NCBI RefSeq assembly: GCF_004022425.1
Contig: NZ_RBZY01000028.1
Span: 1-48,769 of the forward strand
Direction of reading: 5' to 3'
DNA length: 48,769 nucleotides
From: Microbacterium enclense
GTDB taxonomy: Bacteria; Actinomycetota; Actinomycetes; Actinomycetales; Microbacteriaceae
The notes beneath the pieces were generated by a model. It did not search any database and was not told where the DNA came from. It saw nothing but the letters and a program-made list of their open reading frames with translations. Both the position numbers and the translations under genes were made by a program. This document shows positions 32,980 to 40,845 of this stretch, piece by piece. How positions within the stretch are numbered: the first letter of the stretch is position 1; every line of letters starts with the position of its first letter.

Positions 32980-33804
32980 CTACTTTGACGCCGTCCGCGT
33001 CTTTGCGTGGCGACGTCGGTAGTGCGCGCTGAGCTGTATCTCGCTGTTGACTTCGAGGGTCCGGGCGAGGCGACGAATGATGCTGCGGTGGGTCTGATCC
33101 CTGCTCGTGTAGGCGTAGGCGCGAGCCCCCCAAACGAGCGAGATTGCCACAAAGTAGAGCAACGAATCAGCGGGGATTGCCGCCGTCGCTTCGGGTAGCC
33201 GGTACGGCAGCGAACCGCTATCCCGGTCAGCCTCTTTGTAGTACAGATCCGAGACGGCAAGAGACGCGTGACTGTAGGACGACATGACGCGGTAGTAGAT
33301 ATAGGCATCCACGCCGGCTGGCGTCAGATCGAGACAGATATCGCGGAACTGCCGTGCGTTGTCATTGCTCGCCAGGTCGTCGCGCGCTTCGACGTCGGCA
33401 ATCTCACCCGCCGACTCGCGGAACGTGGGCGACTCCGCCTTCTCGGCCTCTCTCGCGAACGCTCGACGGGTACGCACATGCTCGCTGATGATCGCGCGCA
33501 CCCCGTGCTGCTCCTGACTCTGCACGACCCACACAGCACTCAGGGCGCACTCGTACATCTGACGCACGAGAGGCAGGGCGGCATTGGTCATTCCGTTGTC
33601 GAGGAGTAGCACGACCGCTTTCGCGGTCTCGTGCAGGTGTCGTGCCCAGCCATGAACGATCGCCACTCGTGCAACATCTTCGGACGTGAACGGACGATCG
33701 CGCCGCGCGGCGGGCTGGTGCAGCAAGTCGGCGTCGCCGTGCTCTCGCCACGCATCCTGGAGCTCGTCGATAACGTCGCGCAGCTCGGCGTCGCTGAGCT
33801 TCAT
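32980..33804 (-). CDS. DUF5677-like protein
   Basis: This 274-residue, mostly helical soluble protein contains HETAKAVVLLLDNGMTNAALPLVRQMYECALSAVWVVQSQE and later YYRVMSSYSHAS. This pattern (a Arg-x-x-x-Glu containing helix and a Ser/His helix) is seen in DUF5677-type proteins, which appear often near mobile defence or abortive-infection genes. The biochemical role is not established. The start overlaps the stop of the resolvase gene (ATGA), making it the last member of a five-gene tightly packed set. The C-terminus is basic (AHYRRRHAKTRTASK). Other readings, such as a HEPN-like RNase relative, cannot be excluded. Confidence 0.6.
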   Translation of the reverse strand: MKLSDAELRDVIDELQDAWREHGDADLLHQPAARRDRPFTSEDVARVAIVHGWARHLHETAKAVVLLLDNGMTNAALPLVRQMYECALSAVWVVQSQEQHGVRAIISEHVRTRRAFAREAEKAESPTFRESAGEIADVEARDDLASNDNARQFRDICLDLTPAGVDAYIYYRVMSSYSHASLAVSDLYYKEADRDSGSLPYRLPEATAAIPADSLLYFVAISLVWGARAYAYTSRDQTHRSIIRRLARTLEVNSEIQLSAHYRRRHAKTRTASK

Positions 33805-34403
33805 CGAGACGCCGCCGGCTCCTGTGCGCCAACGGGCCGGCTGAGGTCGGCGTAAGCGCGCGAGGCGGTCGACTTATCGACGCCGAGCACGCGCCCAATG
33901 TGCGCGAAACTCAGGCCCTCGTCATCGCGCATCCGGCGTAGCTGAGTGAGCTGGTCGGCGCTCAGCTTCGAGGGTCGACCGATTGCCTTGCCCTGCGCGC
34001 GGGCGTGGTCCATGCCACGCTGCGTGTTCTCCCGAATCGTGTCGACGCGCAGCTCTGCGAACACGGCGACGATCCCGAACAGGGCACGGCCCATCGGGGT
34101 TGTCGTGTCGATCTGCGGTTCTGTCAGGGAGCGAATGTCGATGCCGCGTTCGCGCAGCTCGTTCAACGTGTCAAGAATGATCCGCTCACTTCCGCCGAGA
34201 CGGTCAAGGCGGCGCACCAACAGGGTGTCACCCTCACGGAGGTAGTCGAGGCACGCCACCCACTGCGGGCGCGCAGCGATGCGACTGGACTCGCCATGGT
34301 CCACGAACACACGAGTAGCGCCGGCCGCGCGCAGCTCGGCCTCCTGCGCATCCGGGTTCTGCTCCCGGCGCGAGACGCGCGCGTACCCGATCACGTTCGT
34401 CAC
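33801..34403 (-). CDS. Serine resolvase/invertase (plasmid multimer-resolution type)
   Basis: This is a 200-residue small serine recombinase: IGYARVSRREQ with nucleophile Ser11, the LVRRLDRLGGSERIILDTLNEL arginine/dimer-helix region, an E-helix, and a C-terminal HTH (LSFAHIGRVLGVDKSTASRAYADL). Length is full for the family. It could resolve plasmid multimers. It is not adjacent to a transposase; instead it is fused into an operon with a Fic toxin upstream and a DUF5677-like gene downstream by 4-base overlaps. It differs clearly from the two transposon resolvases in this window. Confidence 0.85.
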   Translation of the reverse strand: MTNVIGYARVSRREQNPDAQEAELRAAGATRVFVDHGESSRIAARPQWVACLDYLREGDTLLVRRLDRLGGSERIILDTLNELRERGIDIRSLTEPQIDTTTPMGRALFGIVAVFAELRVDTIRENTQRGMDHARAQGKAIGRPSKLSADQLTQLRRMRDDEGLSFAHIGRVLGVDKSTASRAYADLSRPVGAQEPAASR

Positions 34404-34642
34404 GCTGTCGCCTCCGCTTCGATGCGGTCGGCCACCTCGTCAAACAGGGCATCGTCGATGAGGCCCTGACGTAGCGCGTGTTCCACATCCGCGAACGATC
34501 CCGGTGGGTCAACTAGTAGGTCATCCAACTCGTCGGCCGGCCTTGCCTGGGGTGCGTAGTTCCATCGCACCAATTCGTCGACGAGCTGGGCGCGGTCGAC
34601 GGCGCCGGCAGCGTAACTCTGCAAAAGGTCGTCCAGCGTCAT
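34400..34642 (-). CDS. Small acidic protein between Fic and resolvase
   Basis: This 80-residue, strongly acidic helical protein (MTLDDLLQSYAAGAVDRAQL...ADVEHALRQGLIDDALFDEVADRIEAEATA) has no membrane segment or known motif. The repeated D/E-L-L/V pattern suggests a protein-binding helical bundle. It overlaps the Fic stop codon (ATGA) and the resolvase start (ATGA). It could be a second Fic modulator or a resolvase accessory; no family is recognised. Confidence 0.6.
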   Translation of the reverse strand: MTLDDLLQSYAAGAVDRAQLVDELVRWNYAPQARPADELDDLLVDPPGSFADVEHALRQGLIDDALFDEVADRIEAEATA

Positions 34643-35460
34643 CTCTCGAGCCCTCCTGTCGGGAACCGGTCGGACATATACCCCGGGCCGCTGCGACGCG
34701 CCTGGGGCGGCTGCTGGCCGCTCTGGCCGGCGCCCCGGGTCGCCTCATTCGGGGACCGCTGGTAGCTGCCGCCGATGACGGCTCGGACGTCTGCGAGAGG
34801 GTCGGCCGCGGGGGCCGGCATCTCGACGCTGATCGCGTGGAAGATCGGCACGAGCGACGTCGGATCGGGAGCGTGCTTGTCGAGGTCGGGCCGGCTCATG
34901 GCCGATCCCTGGTTCCACTGCTCGGGCGTCACCCGGTCGAACTCGAACCGAAACGGCGAGCCCGCGGCCACATCGTGCATGAACTGCTTCGAGGTGCGAC
35001 CGTTGCCCTCGCGGAACGGGTGCGCCTGGTTCACATACGCGAACACGGTGGCGCTGGTGGCAATGAAGTCACTACGGCTGATCGAGGCCCAGTCCGTCGA
35101 CGTCGCGACCTGGTGCACCTCGGACAGGTAGCGGTCCACCTCGCCGTTGTCGACGCGACCAAACTCCCGTCCCGGACCCTTCGACATGTTCACGGTGCGG
35201 TACTCCCCCGCCCACTCGTAGACGTCTTGGAACAGGTACCGGTGAATCGCCTTCAAGTGCTCCGCGTCGAACGTCTTCGGGATATCGACCATCCCCGCTT
35301 CCAGCTCGAAACCGCGGCGAGCTGTCTGCCCGTACTCGCGGTCTTTCAGCTCGAAGAAGTCGCGCTCATCGAACTTGTTGCGCAGCGTCCCGTTGCCGAG
35401 CTGCGGGCTATACGTCTCGGGGTAGAAGTACGACTCCCAGGTGTCAAAACCCTCGGGCAC
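34639..35460 (-). CDS. Fic-domain AMP-transferase toxin (VbhT-like)
   Basis: This 273-residue protein has a Fic core at about 65-190. The active-site loop is HPFREGNGRTSKQF (147-160), with the catalytic His147 and phosphate-binding GNGR intact; the usual final Arg is Lys. Before it comes the flap-type segment VYEWAGEYRTVNMSKG. Fic toxins AMPylate host proteins such as topoisomerases. The C-terminal 60-70 residues are Pro/Gln/Arg-rich, perhaps a secretion or binding tail, as is known in conjugation-linked VbhT. GTG at 35460 starts one base after the antitoxin stop. No inhibitory helix is seen within the toxin; it is supplied in trans by the upstream gene. Confidence 0.88.
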   Translation of the reverse strand: MPEGFDTWESYFYPETYSPQLGNGTLRNKFDERDFFELKDREYGQTARRGFELEAGMVDIPKTFDAEHLKAIHRYLFQDVYEWAGEYRTVNMSKGPGREFGRVDNGEVDRYLSEVHQVATSTDWASISRSDFIATSATVFAYVNQAHPFREGNGRTSKQFMHDVAAGSPFRFEFDRVTPEQWNQGSAMSRPDLDKHAPDPTSLVPIFHAISVEMPAPAADPLADVRAVIGGSYQRSPNEATRGAGQSGQQPPQARRSGPGYMSDRFPTGGLER

Positions 35461-35461
35461 G

Positions 35462-35725
35462 TCAGGCTGCGCCGACGATGCCGGCGGCTCGTCGAGACGC
35501 CTCGGCCGCGCGGTGAGCTGCTGCCGCCGAACGTCGGTCGTACTCGGCCGCGTCGATCGCGCCGCGCGCGTAGTCGGTCAGGTTCTCGACGTCCTCACGC
35601 GTGGGCTCCCAGCCCTCGTGCCAGCCGGCGGCGAGCGACTGCACCACGGCGGAACGCTGCTTGTCGTTGAGCTGGGCGAACAGCTCCGGGTACTGCTGCT
35701 CGATCTTCATCTGCGACTCGGCCAC
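35462..35725 (-). CDS. VbhA-like antitoxin of the Fic toxin
   Basis: This 87-residue protein has a helical stretch RSAVVQSLAAGWHEGWEPTREDV that aligns with VbhA-type antitoxins, whose inhibitory helix reads (S/T)xxxE(G/N). Here AGWHEG (33-38) keeps the Glu-Gly pair (E37, G38) that would block ATP binding, while the Ser/Thr position is Ala33. The following ENLTDYARGAID segment also fits. The start is GTG at 35725 with GGGGAG upstream. It precedes the toxin directly. The Ala-rich C-terminal tail (AAAAHRAAEASRRAAGI) is probably disordered. Confidence 0.8.
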   Translation of the reverse strand: MAESQMKIEQQYPELFAQLNDKQRSAVVQSLAAGWHEGWEPTREDVENLTDYARGAIDAAEYDRRSAAAAHRAAEASRRAAGIVGAA

Positions 35726-35761
35726 GGTGGCTCCCCTCGGTCCTCACCAATTCTATCGAAT

Positions 35762-35822
35762 GATGCAAAAGGGCTCTACTCAATTTCGCATCAATTCGGA
35801 TTTTGCAACGGGTTTTTGCATC
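35762..35822. promoter_or_regulatory. AT-rich promoter/operator of the Fic operon
   Basis: GATGCAAAA (35762-35770) and TTTTGCATC (35814-35822) are perfect 9-base inverted repeats, and related elements (CGCATCAA, TTTTGCAA) lie between them. The stretch is much more AT-rich than its surroundings and is located 37-97 bases upstream of the antitoxin start, fitting a repressed toxin-antitoxin promoter. Confidence 0.5.
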
Positions 35823-35889
35823 GCGCCGATCCGCGACATTCCGGCACCTCTGTGAATTGCAGCGATAGATGTCGCGGTTGTCGCGTCGT

Positions 35890-36816
35890 TCAGTGTCCGA
35901 TGAGGAGGGCTTCCTGGGCGGCGTCGACGGCCTCGGGCGTGAGGTGGGTGTGCCCGTTGATGTCAAGAACACGTCGGATCTGAGTGACGAGGCGATCGGC
36001 GAGGCGGAAGTTCCCGTTCGTGGCGCGCACGATCGCGGCGAGGGCGGCGGTGTGAGCGAGCCCTGAATCACCGGGGTCTGGTGCGGGGAGGCGTTGTGTG
36101 ACGACGGCGGTGAGTTCGTCACTGCGGAGAGGACGGTATTCGTGGGCGAAGCCGATGCGGCTGTAGAGCTGGGGGTAGCGCGCGAGGCGTTTTTCAATGC
36201 CGGGCATGCCGATGAGGATGACGCCCATGTGGTGGCGGTCGTAGAAATCGCGGACTTGTTCGAGGCCGACGGTTTTGAGCCGATCGGCTTCGTCGATGAT
36301 AAGCAGTTCTGTGTTCCCGCTGTGTTGGGATTCGGGATGGACGTAGGGGTCGACGTGACCGTACCGGGCATAATCAATGGCCCACGAGACTTGTTGGCAC
36401 GCGCGGGGCAGGCCCTGGTCGATCTGCTTGATGGTGGCGGCGACGGTGGGGGTGAAGAACGCCGTTCGACTCTGCTGGACGCCCTCGGGGACGGGAGGGA
36501 GCAGGCCACCGTTTCGGGCGAGCGGGTACCACTGTTCCCAGTCGTCGGTGCCGGCGTAGTGGCGGGCGGAGAGAGTCTTGCCGACGCCGGGCGGACCGTA
36601 GCAGAGGCCGATGTAGCGGTGTGAGCGTACGGTGTCGGCGAACTCCACGAATCGTCGGTGCTCTCGGGTGCTGACGAACGCGGGGCGGGTGTCGGTGTGT
36701 GGTGGGGGCGCCTGGGTGAATTCGTCGAAGGTGCCGTTGAGGAACCGTCGCCCGTCGTCGTCCGTGCCGACGAGGACGGACACCGGCTTTCCGACGGTCG
36801 GTTCAGTCGCTGGCAT
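35890..36816 (-). CDS. TniB-like AAA+ transposition ATPase
   Basis: This 308-residue TniB/IstB-type helper has Walker A YGPPGVGKT (73-81) and Walker B LLIIDEADRL (about 170-179). GVILIGMPGIEKRLARYPQLYSRIGFAHEY follows, containing the sensor-1 region typical of TniB. These ATPases bind target DNA and recruit the transposase. There is an N-terminal extension of about 45 residues not found in the paralogue of transposon 2. It overlaps the 3' end of the transposase gene by 14 bases, indicating coupling. Confidence 0.88.
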   Translation of the reverse strand: MPATEPTVGKPVSVLVGTDDDGRRFLNGTFDEFTQAPPPHTDTRPAFVSTREHRRFVEFADTVRSHRYIGLCYGPPGVGKTLSARHYAGTDDWEQWYPLARNGGLLPPVPEGVQQSRTAFFTPTVAATIKQIDQGLPRACQQVSWAIDYARYGHVDPYVHPESQHSGNTELLIIDEADRLKTVGLEQVRDFYDRHHMGVILIGMPGIEKRLARYPQLYSRIGFAHEYRPLRSDELTAVVTQRLPAPDPGDSGLAHTAALAAIVRATNGNFRLADRLVTQIRRVLDINGHTHLTPEAVDAAQEALLIGH

Positions 36817-38239
36817 AGGTCCTCAACCCGTGTCTCTTCGATTGCGGGGCTGGCGCGTCGGGCTCGGAGGGAGAGTGAGGCGCGGCCGCGGGTCGGTGCC
36901 GAGTGTCTTCCGGCAGTGAGCTGGCGACGTTGCTGAGGGAGCGAAGTTGTTGCTTCAGCGCCCGACGCCGGGTGTTCCTCGCGCTCTGCAGGTCGGCGAA
37001 CGTGATCGTTTCGGAGGAGCGTTCAGGGGCGATCGCGCGGCATAGGAATGCGTTGTCGTGAAACAGTCGGATCTCGCCGAGGTCGCGGGGGTCGTACCGG
37101 ACGGTGACGTCTTCACCGACGTAGGCGGCGAGGACGGGCGAGACGTATCGGGTGGAGGCGAACCGGATGCCGTCGCGCTGCACTCGTCTGGTGGCGGTGG
37201 CGGTCAGCAACAGCGCGTCGAGGTCTTCCGAGTGTGCGGGCATACGCGGGATGAAGCTCCCGCTGCGCCAACGCGCGTGCGGTGCCGTCCCGGTCGCGGA
37301 GTGCGGGCGCTCGTTGTACTCGTCGACGATGAACCGCTCGAGGACGTCGTCGAGCTGGTGCAGGGTCAACATGGGGGCGCTGGTGGGTGTGCCGCCGGTG
37401 CCGTGCGGGATGAAGCCAGGTAGGTGCGGGAGCAATTCGGTCGTGATGGTGCGGTAGAACCGCTCGATCTTGCCGCGTCCTTGCGGAACGCCGACCCGCG
37501 AGTGAATGAGGCGCACGTGCAGATCCAGACATACCTGTTCGATGCGAGCAGAGGTGAAATCCGACCCGTGATCGCTGTAGAGAACATCGGGGAGCCCCGA
37601 CACCACCCACGAGGCATGTCGTTTCCGGCTCGCGGCCTGGTGAAACGCCAGTGCGGAGCGCTCGGACGTGGGCGCCGAAACCGCTAAGGCGTATCCGGCG
37701 ACGGCACGGGAGTAGTCATCGAGCACGATCGTCAGCCAGGGGCGCACAGACGTCTGCTTGTCGTCGAGGATCATCACGTCCAGCAGCGTGTGGTCCATCT
37801 GCCACTGCTCATTCGGGGCGGTTGTCGTACGCCGGTAGACGAGCTCGAATTTGTCGCGATAGGCGGCGTCACCGCCCTCAGCGAGAGCTGTCAGGCCCGG
37901 GTCGATAGCGTGCACGATTTGGCGAACGGTCGTGTACCCGGGAGCTGGCAAACCTCGATCGCGCGCGATATCGCCGACGCGCCGATGGATGTACGCAATG
38001 GTGGGAGCCGGCCGGCGCACGGCCAGCGCCTCGATCGCCGTGACCAGTTCCGTGGGGATACGGGAGGCACCTTTATCTCGGCGAGGCGGTCTTGCGAGCT
38101 GCCCCGCACCGATGCGAGCGGCCCATCGTTGCAAGGTTCGCACCGTGACGCCGGAGTGCTCCGCGATCCGCGTCCACGGCACACCGTCGAGGTGTTGGCG
38201 CACAAGCTCGGCTTTCTGCCGGTCGCTGAGGTGCGCCAT
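36803..38239 (-). CDS. TniA-like DDE transposase
   Basis: This 478-residue transposase has an N-terminal HTH (VPWTRIAEHSGVTVRTLQRWAARIG), a second DNA-binding region, and a retroviral-type integrase core. The catalytic triad can be placed at D149 (QMDHTLLDV), D223 (YSDHGSDFTS) and E259 (QGRGKIERFY), with exactly 35 residues between the last two. A beta-barrel-like Mu-C domain (YVGEDVTVRYDPRDLGEIRLF) and a Pro/Ser-rich tail follow. The family does cut-and-paste or replicative transposition with a TniB helper. It lies nine bases after the resolvase stop. Confidence 0.9.
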   Translation of the reverse strand: MAHLSDRQKAELVRQHLDGVPWTRIAEHSGVTVRTLQRWAARIGAGQLARPPRRDKGASRIPTELVTAIEALAVRRPAPTIAYIHRRVGDIARDRGLPAPGYTTVRQIVHAIDPGLTALAEGGDAAYRDKFELVYRRTTTAPNEQWQMDHTLLDVMILDDKQTSVRPWLTIVLDDYSRAVAGYALAVSAPTSERSALAFHQAASRKRHASWVVSGLPDVLYSDHGSDFTSARIEQVCLDLHVRLIHSRVGVPQGRGKIERFYRTITTELLPHLPGFIPHGTGGTPTSAPMLTLHQLDDVLERFIVDEYNERPHSATGTAPHARWRSGSFIPRMPAHSEDLDALLLTATATRRVQRDGIRFASTRYVSPVLAAYVGEDVTVRYDPRDLGEIRLFHDNAFLCRAIAPERSSETITFADLQSARNTRRRALKQQLRSLSNVASSLPEDTRHRPAAAPHSPSEPDAPAPQSKRHGLRTYASD

Positions 38240-38248
38240 GATCCCTCG

Positions 38249-38815
38249 TCAGGCCCGCTCGACGTGATCGGCCAGGTGCCGGTAGATCGTGGGCCGGGAT
38301 ACCCCGAAGGTGTCGGCGATCTCTTGCACGGTGTGCGCACCCTCGTCGTACATCGCGCGGGCCTGTCGAATCTTCGTCGGCGTCATCTTGAACTTTGGGC
38401 CGCCCTTACGCCCCCGAGCTCGCGCCGCCGCCAGGCCATCATGCGTCCGTTCCACAATCAGGTCGTGCTCGAACTCGGCGATCGCGGCGAGCATATGGAA
38501 GAACAACCTCCCGCCCGGTGTGGTCGTATCGATGCCCTGGGACAGCGCTCGAAAGCCCACCCCACGTTGCTGCAGTTCGTCGGCGATCTGCTTGAGATTG
38601 CGTACGGATCGGCCAAGCCGGTCGAGCTTCGTCACGACGAGCGAGTCCCCCTCCCGCAGGTAACCGAGAGCATCGGTCAGCGCGGGTCGCTTCGCCAGGG
38701 CGCCAGAGGCGTGCTCGACGAAGATCTTGTCGCAGCCGGCCGCTTCGAGCGCGTCGGTCTGACCGTCGGGGTTCTGCTCGCGCGTCGAGACGCGGGCGTA
38801 TCCGATCGTGGCCAT
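38249..38815 (-). CDS. TniR-like serine resolvase of transposon 1
   Basis: This is a 188-residue small serine recombinase, MATIGYARVSTREQ with Ser10, LVVTKLDRLGRSVRNLKQIADEL, and a C-terminal HTH (HTVQEIADTFGVSRPTIYRHL). It would resolve cointegrates formed by the neighbouring transposase. Length is normal. It is the first gene of the element, and a res-like inverted repeat lies 10 bases upstream of its start. Confidence 0.9.
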   Translation of the reverse strand: MATIGYARVSTREQNPDGQTDALEAAGCDKIFVEHASGALAKRPALTDALGYLREGDSLVVTKLDRLGRSVRNLKQIADELQQRGVGFRALSQGIDTTTPGGRLFFHMLAAIAEFEHDLIVERTHDGLAAARARGRKGGPKFKMTPTKIRQARAMYDEGAHTVQEIADTFGVSRPTIYRHLADHVERA

Positions 38816-38824
38816 GCCCTCAGA

Positions 38825-38849
38825 GTAACGCGAACGCCGCGTCCGTTAC
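38825..38849. promoter_or_regulatory. res-like inverted repeat before the transposon 1 resolvase
   Basis: GTAACG (38825-38830) and CGTTAC (38844-38849) frame a 25-base imperfect palindrome 10 bases upstream of the resolvase start. Size and place fit a resolvase-binding subsite and a resolvase operator. Further subsites may lie towards the transposon end. Confidence 0.45.
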
Positions 38850-39015
38850 ATAGTCTGCGGACACGGGTTATGAGACACGACTCGCGGACGTCGCTCGGTG
38901 TGAATTTGGTCGATCCGTGTCGGCAGTTTGCGTGGGCAACGTGTCGCTCCCGGGCCGGTGGGCTGTTCGGAATCAGCACTGAGGCTCTGCCGACTTCGTA
39001 TGGCAATGCTGGGTC

Positions 39016-39492
39016 CTACGCGTGACGATCGGGCTGGCTTGCTTCGGGTTGTACGGTCCAGCTCGGCGCGTGGTCAGTACCGATGGACTCATCGTTTTCC
39101 GCGTCGGTGCTCGTTACCTGGACGGTTCCGGCGGCGTGGTGCACCGGTGCGTATACGGTGTACAGGCGTAGCGGTTGATTGCCCGTATTGCGGACGTCGT
39201 GCCACGTTCCGGCAGGTACTTGAATTGCCCACCCATCTGAGACGGCCTGTTCGAAGTCGAGTTGGTCCTTGGCGCTGCCCATGACGGCTTGGCCTTGACC
39301 GGCGTCCACGCGCAGGAACTGGTCCGTATCCGGGTGGCATTCCAGGCCGACGGACTCGCCAACCGGGATGGTCATCAGCGTGACTTGCAGATATTTCCCG
39401 GTCCAGGCGACAGTGCGGTAGTTCTCGTTCGCTTGGGTCGCCGCCTCGATGTCGAAGGCGTGCGGGCGCGGGCCGATGTCTGTTGTATCCAT
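39016..39492 (-). CDS. Cupin-domain protein
   Basis: This 158-residue cytosolic protein is a single cupin barrel. Motif 1 is VGLECHPDTDQFLRVDAGQGQAVMG (about 48-72), with the His replacing the usual HxH as CHPDTDQF and Glu shifted. Motif 2 is VPAGTWHDVRNTGNQPLRLYTVYAP. Such small cupins bind a metal and may be isomerases, dioxygenases or sensors; the substrate is unknown. AAAGGAAG stands eight bases before the ATG. It lies between transposon 1 and the VIT1-like gene, on the same strand as the latter but 100 bases away. Confidence 0.8.
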   Translation of the reverse strand: MDTTDIGPRPHAFDIEAATQANENYRTVAWTGKYLQVTLMTIPVGESVGLECHPDTDQFLRVDAGQGQAVMGSAKDQLDFEQAVSDGWAIQVPAGTWHDVRNTGNQPLRLYTVYAPVHHAAGTVQVTSTDAENDESIGTDHAPSWTVQPEASQPDRHA

Positions 39493-39592
39493 GGTTGTTC
39501 TTCCTTTGTCGAGTGCCGAGGTGGAGCGATGGTGACTGATTGAAGGCAGTACATCCCGGTGGTGGCGATATGTGGGGCTTCCGCGATGCGGC

Positions 39593-40324
39593 TTAGATGA
39601 GGCCGGTTGTGCCGAGGAGGGTGCCGACGGCGAAGGTGGCGATCAGGGCCAAGGCCCCGCCGGCGACGACCCTGAGGGTTGCCGTCAGTGGGCGGCTGCC
39701 GCCGAGGAGGGCACCGATCGCACCGGTCCCGGCGAGGGCGATGAGTACGACGACGAAGGTCACCGGCACGCGGATGGTGTCGGGGGTCAGCAGGATGGCG
39801 AGTAGAGGAAGTATTCCTCCGATGAGGAAGGCTAGGGCCGAAGCGCCCGCTGCGTGCCAGGGGCTGACGACGTCAGCCTCATCGATGTTGAGTTCCATCG
39901 ACAGGTGCGCTTTGAGGGCGTCCTTGGCCGTGAGCTCGAGGGCGACTTGCTGCGCGGTGTGTGGCGACAGCCCTCGGGCCTCGTAGAGCGCAGAGAGTTC
40001 GGCGAGTTCGCCTTCGGGATCGTCCCGCAGTTCGGTCCTTTCCTTCTCGATCAGGGCACGTTGGCTGTCGCTTTGGCTACTCACGGAGACGTACTCGCCT
40101 AGCGCCATCGAGATCGCACCGCCGACGAGAGCGGCAGACCCGGCGGCGACTATCGCGGCGGTGGAGGAACCTGCGCCGGCAACACCGACCACGATGGCGG
40201 CAACGGAAACGATTCCGTCGTTCGCGCCGAGCACCCCGGCGCGCAGCCAGTTCAGCCGGCCGGCCAGGCTTCCCGAGTGCGGCTCATCGCGCGGGACTGC
40301 GGACTCTGTCGGTGCGTGTGTCAT
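39593..40324 (-). CDS. VIT1/CCC1-family metal transporter
   Basis: This 243-residue protein begins with a soluble Pro/Ser segment, then TM1 with LRAGVLGANDGIVSVAAIVVGV, the family hallmark. TM2 is followed by EYVSVSSQSDSQRALIEKE and a cytoplasmic metal-binding loop rich in Glu/Asp (ERTELRDDPEGELAELSALY and LTAKDALKAHLSMELNIDEADVV). Three further TM helices end the protein. The family transports Fe(II)/Mn(II) out of the cytosol. The ATG at 40324 overlaps the stop of the DUF2231 gene (TGATG), so the two are co-translated. Confidence 0.87.
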   Translation of the reverse strand: MTHAPTESAVPRDEPHSGSLAGRLNWLRAGVLGANDGIVSVAAIVVGVAGAGSSTAAIVAAGSAALVGGAISMALGEYVSVSSQSDSQRALIEKERTELRDDPEGELAELSALYEARGLSPHTAQQVALELTAKDALKAHLSMELNIDEADVVSPWHAAGASALAFLIGGILPLLAILLTPDTIRVPVTFVVVLIALAGTGAIGALLGGSRPLTATLRVVAGGALALIATFAVGTLLGTTGLI

Positions 40325-40845
40325 CAGTTTTCCATGTCCCCTGACCACACGGCTGTCGCGCCGCTGTGGCCGATCAGGATGGCTTGCACTGTCGTGCCGC
40401 CGGATACCACAAGGGCGAGCACCAGGAGGGTCGCGGGGATCCATCGCATTCTTCCCTTCACCTCCGGTCGCGGCGCGACTGCGGAATCTGGCGCACGAAC
40501 CGCGGCGGCCTGGGCACGCTTTTCACGGATGTTCCACCAGAGGAGTGCCGCGGCGATGAGCACGAGACCACCGACCCAGGGCAAGAGACCGTCGGCCAGT
40601 TCGGCGTGAGTTTCGATCAGCGCGTTCTCCCCGACGCGCGCTTCCAACTTTTCACCGGATTGGGTGGATAGCGGCACGAGGGCAAGTGCGAGGAGGCAGA
40701 TACCCAGCGTGAGATAGCCGGCCCATCGGCGAAAACGCGGCCACGCAGCGGTGAGAATGACGAGCACGGCTGCCAGCGGGACGATGACTTCCGTGGCGTG
40801 TACGACGAGGGGATGCAGCGGGAGGCCGAAGAACGTGTCAAACAT
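40324..40845 (-). CDS. DUF2231 membrane protein
   Basis: This 173-residue protein opens with the DUF2231 pattern MFDTFFGLPLHPLVVHATEV, where the conserved His lie in LHPLVVH. It has four TM helices (about 15-32, 42-60, 85-103 and 132-155) and a cytoplasmic or external charged loop (REKRAQAAAVRAPDSAVAP). DUF2231 proteins are probable haem- or metal-linked membrane proteins. The start is at 40845 because AGGAG lies before the ATG; upstream residues in frame are not conserved. It forms an operon with the VIT1-like gene. Confidence 0.82.
   Translation of the reverse strand: MFDTFFGLPLHPLVVHATEVIVPLAAVLVILTAAWPRFRRWAGYLTLGICLLALALVPLSTQSGEKLEARVGENALIETHAELADGLLPWVGGLVLIAAALLWWNIREKRAQAAAVRAPDSAVAPRPEVKGRMRWIPATLLVLALVVSGGTTVQAILIGHSGATAVWSGDMEN

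Larger units (their letters stand above)
35870..38877 (-). mobile_element. Tni-like transposon 1 (resolvase, DDE transposase, AAA ATPase)
   Basis: This is an approximately 3-kb unit with gene order resolvase-transposase-ATPase on the minus strand. The right end is placed at TGTCTCATAACCCG (reading inward from 38877), 62 bases before the resolvase start; the left end is placed at TGTCGCGGTTG (from 35870), 20 bases after the ATPase stop. Both begin TGTC, but the terminal match is partial and no target-site duplication is seen, so the boundaries are tentative. Gene content recalls Tn402/Tn5053-type elements with a reduced, reordered set. Confidence 0.55.

Noticed and set aside
35865..38882. Target-site duplication for transposon 1
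   Set aside because: The bases outside the proposed ends (ATAGA on the left, CGACT on the right) do not match, so no duplication is claimed and the ends stay tentative.
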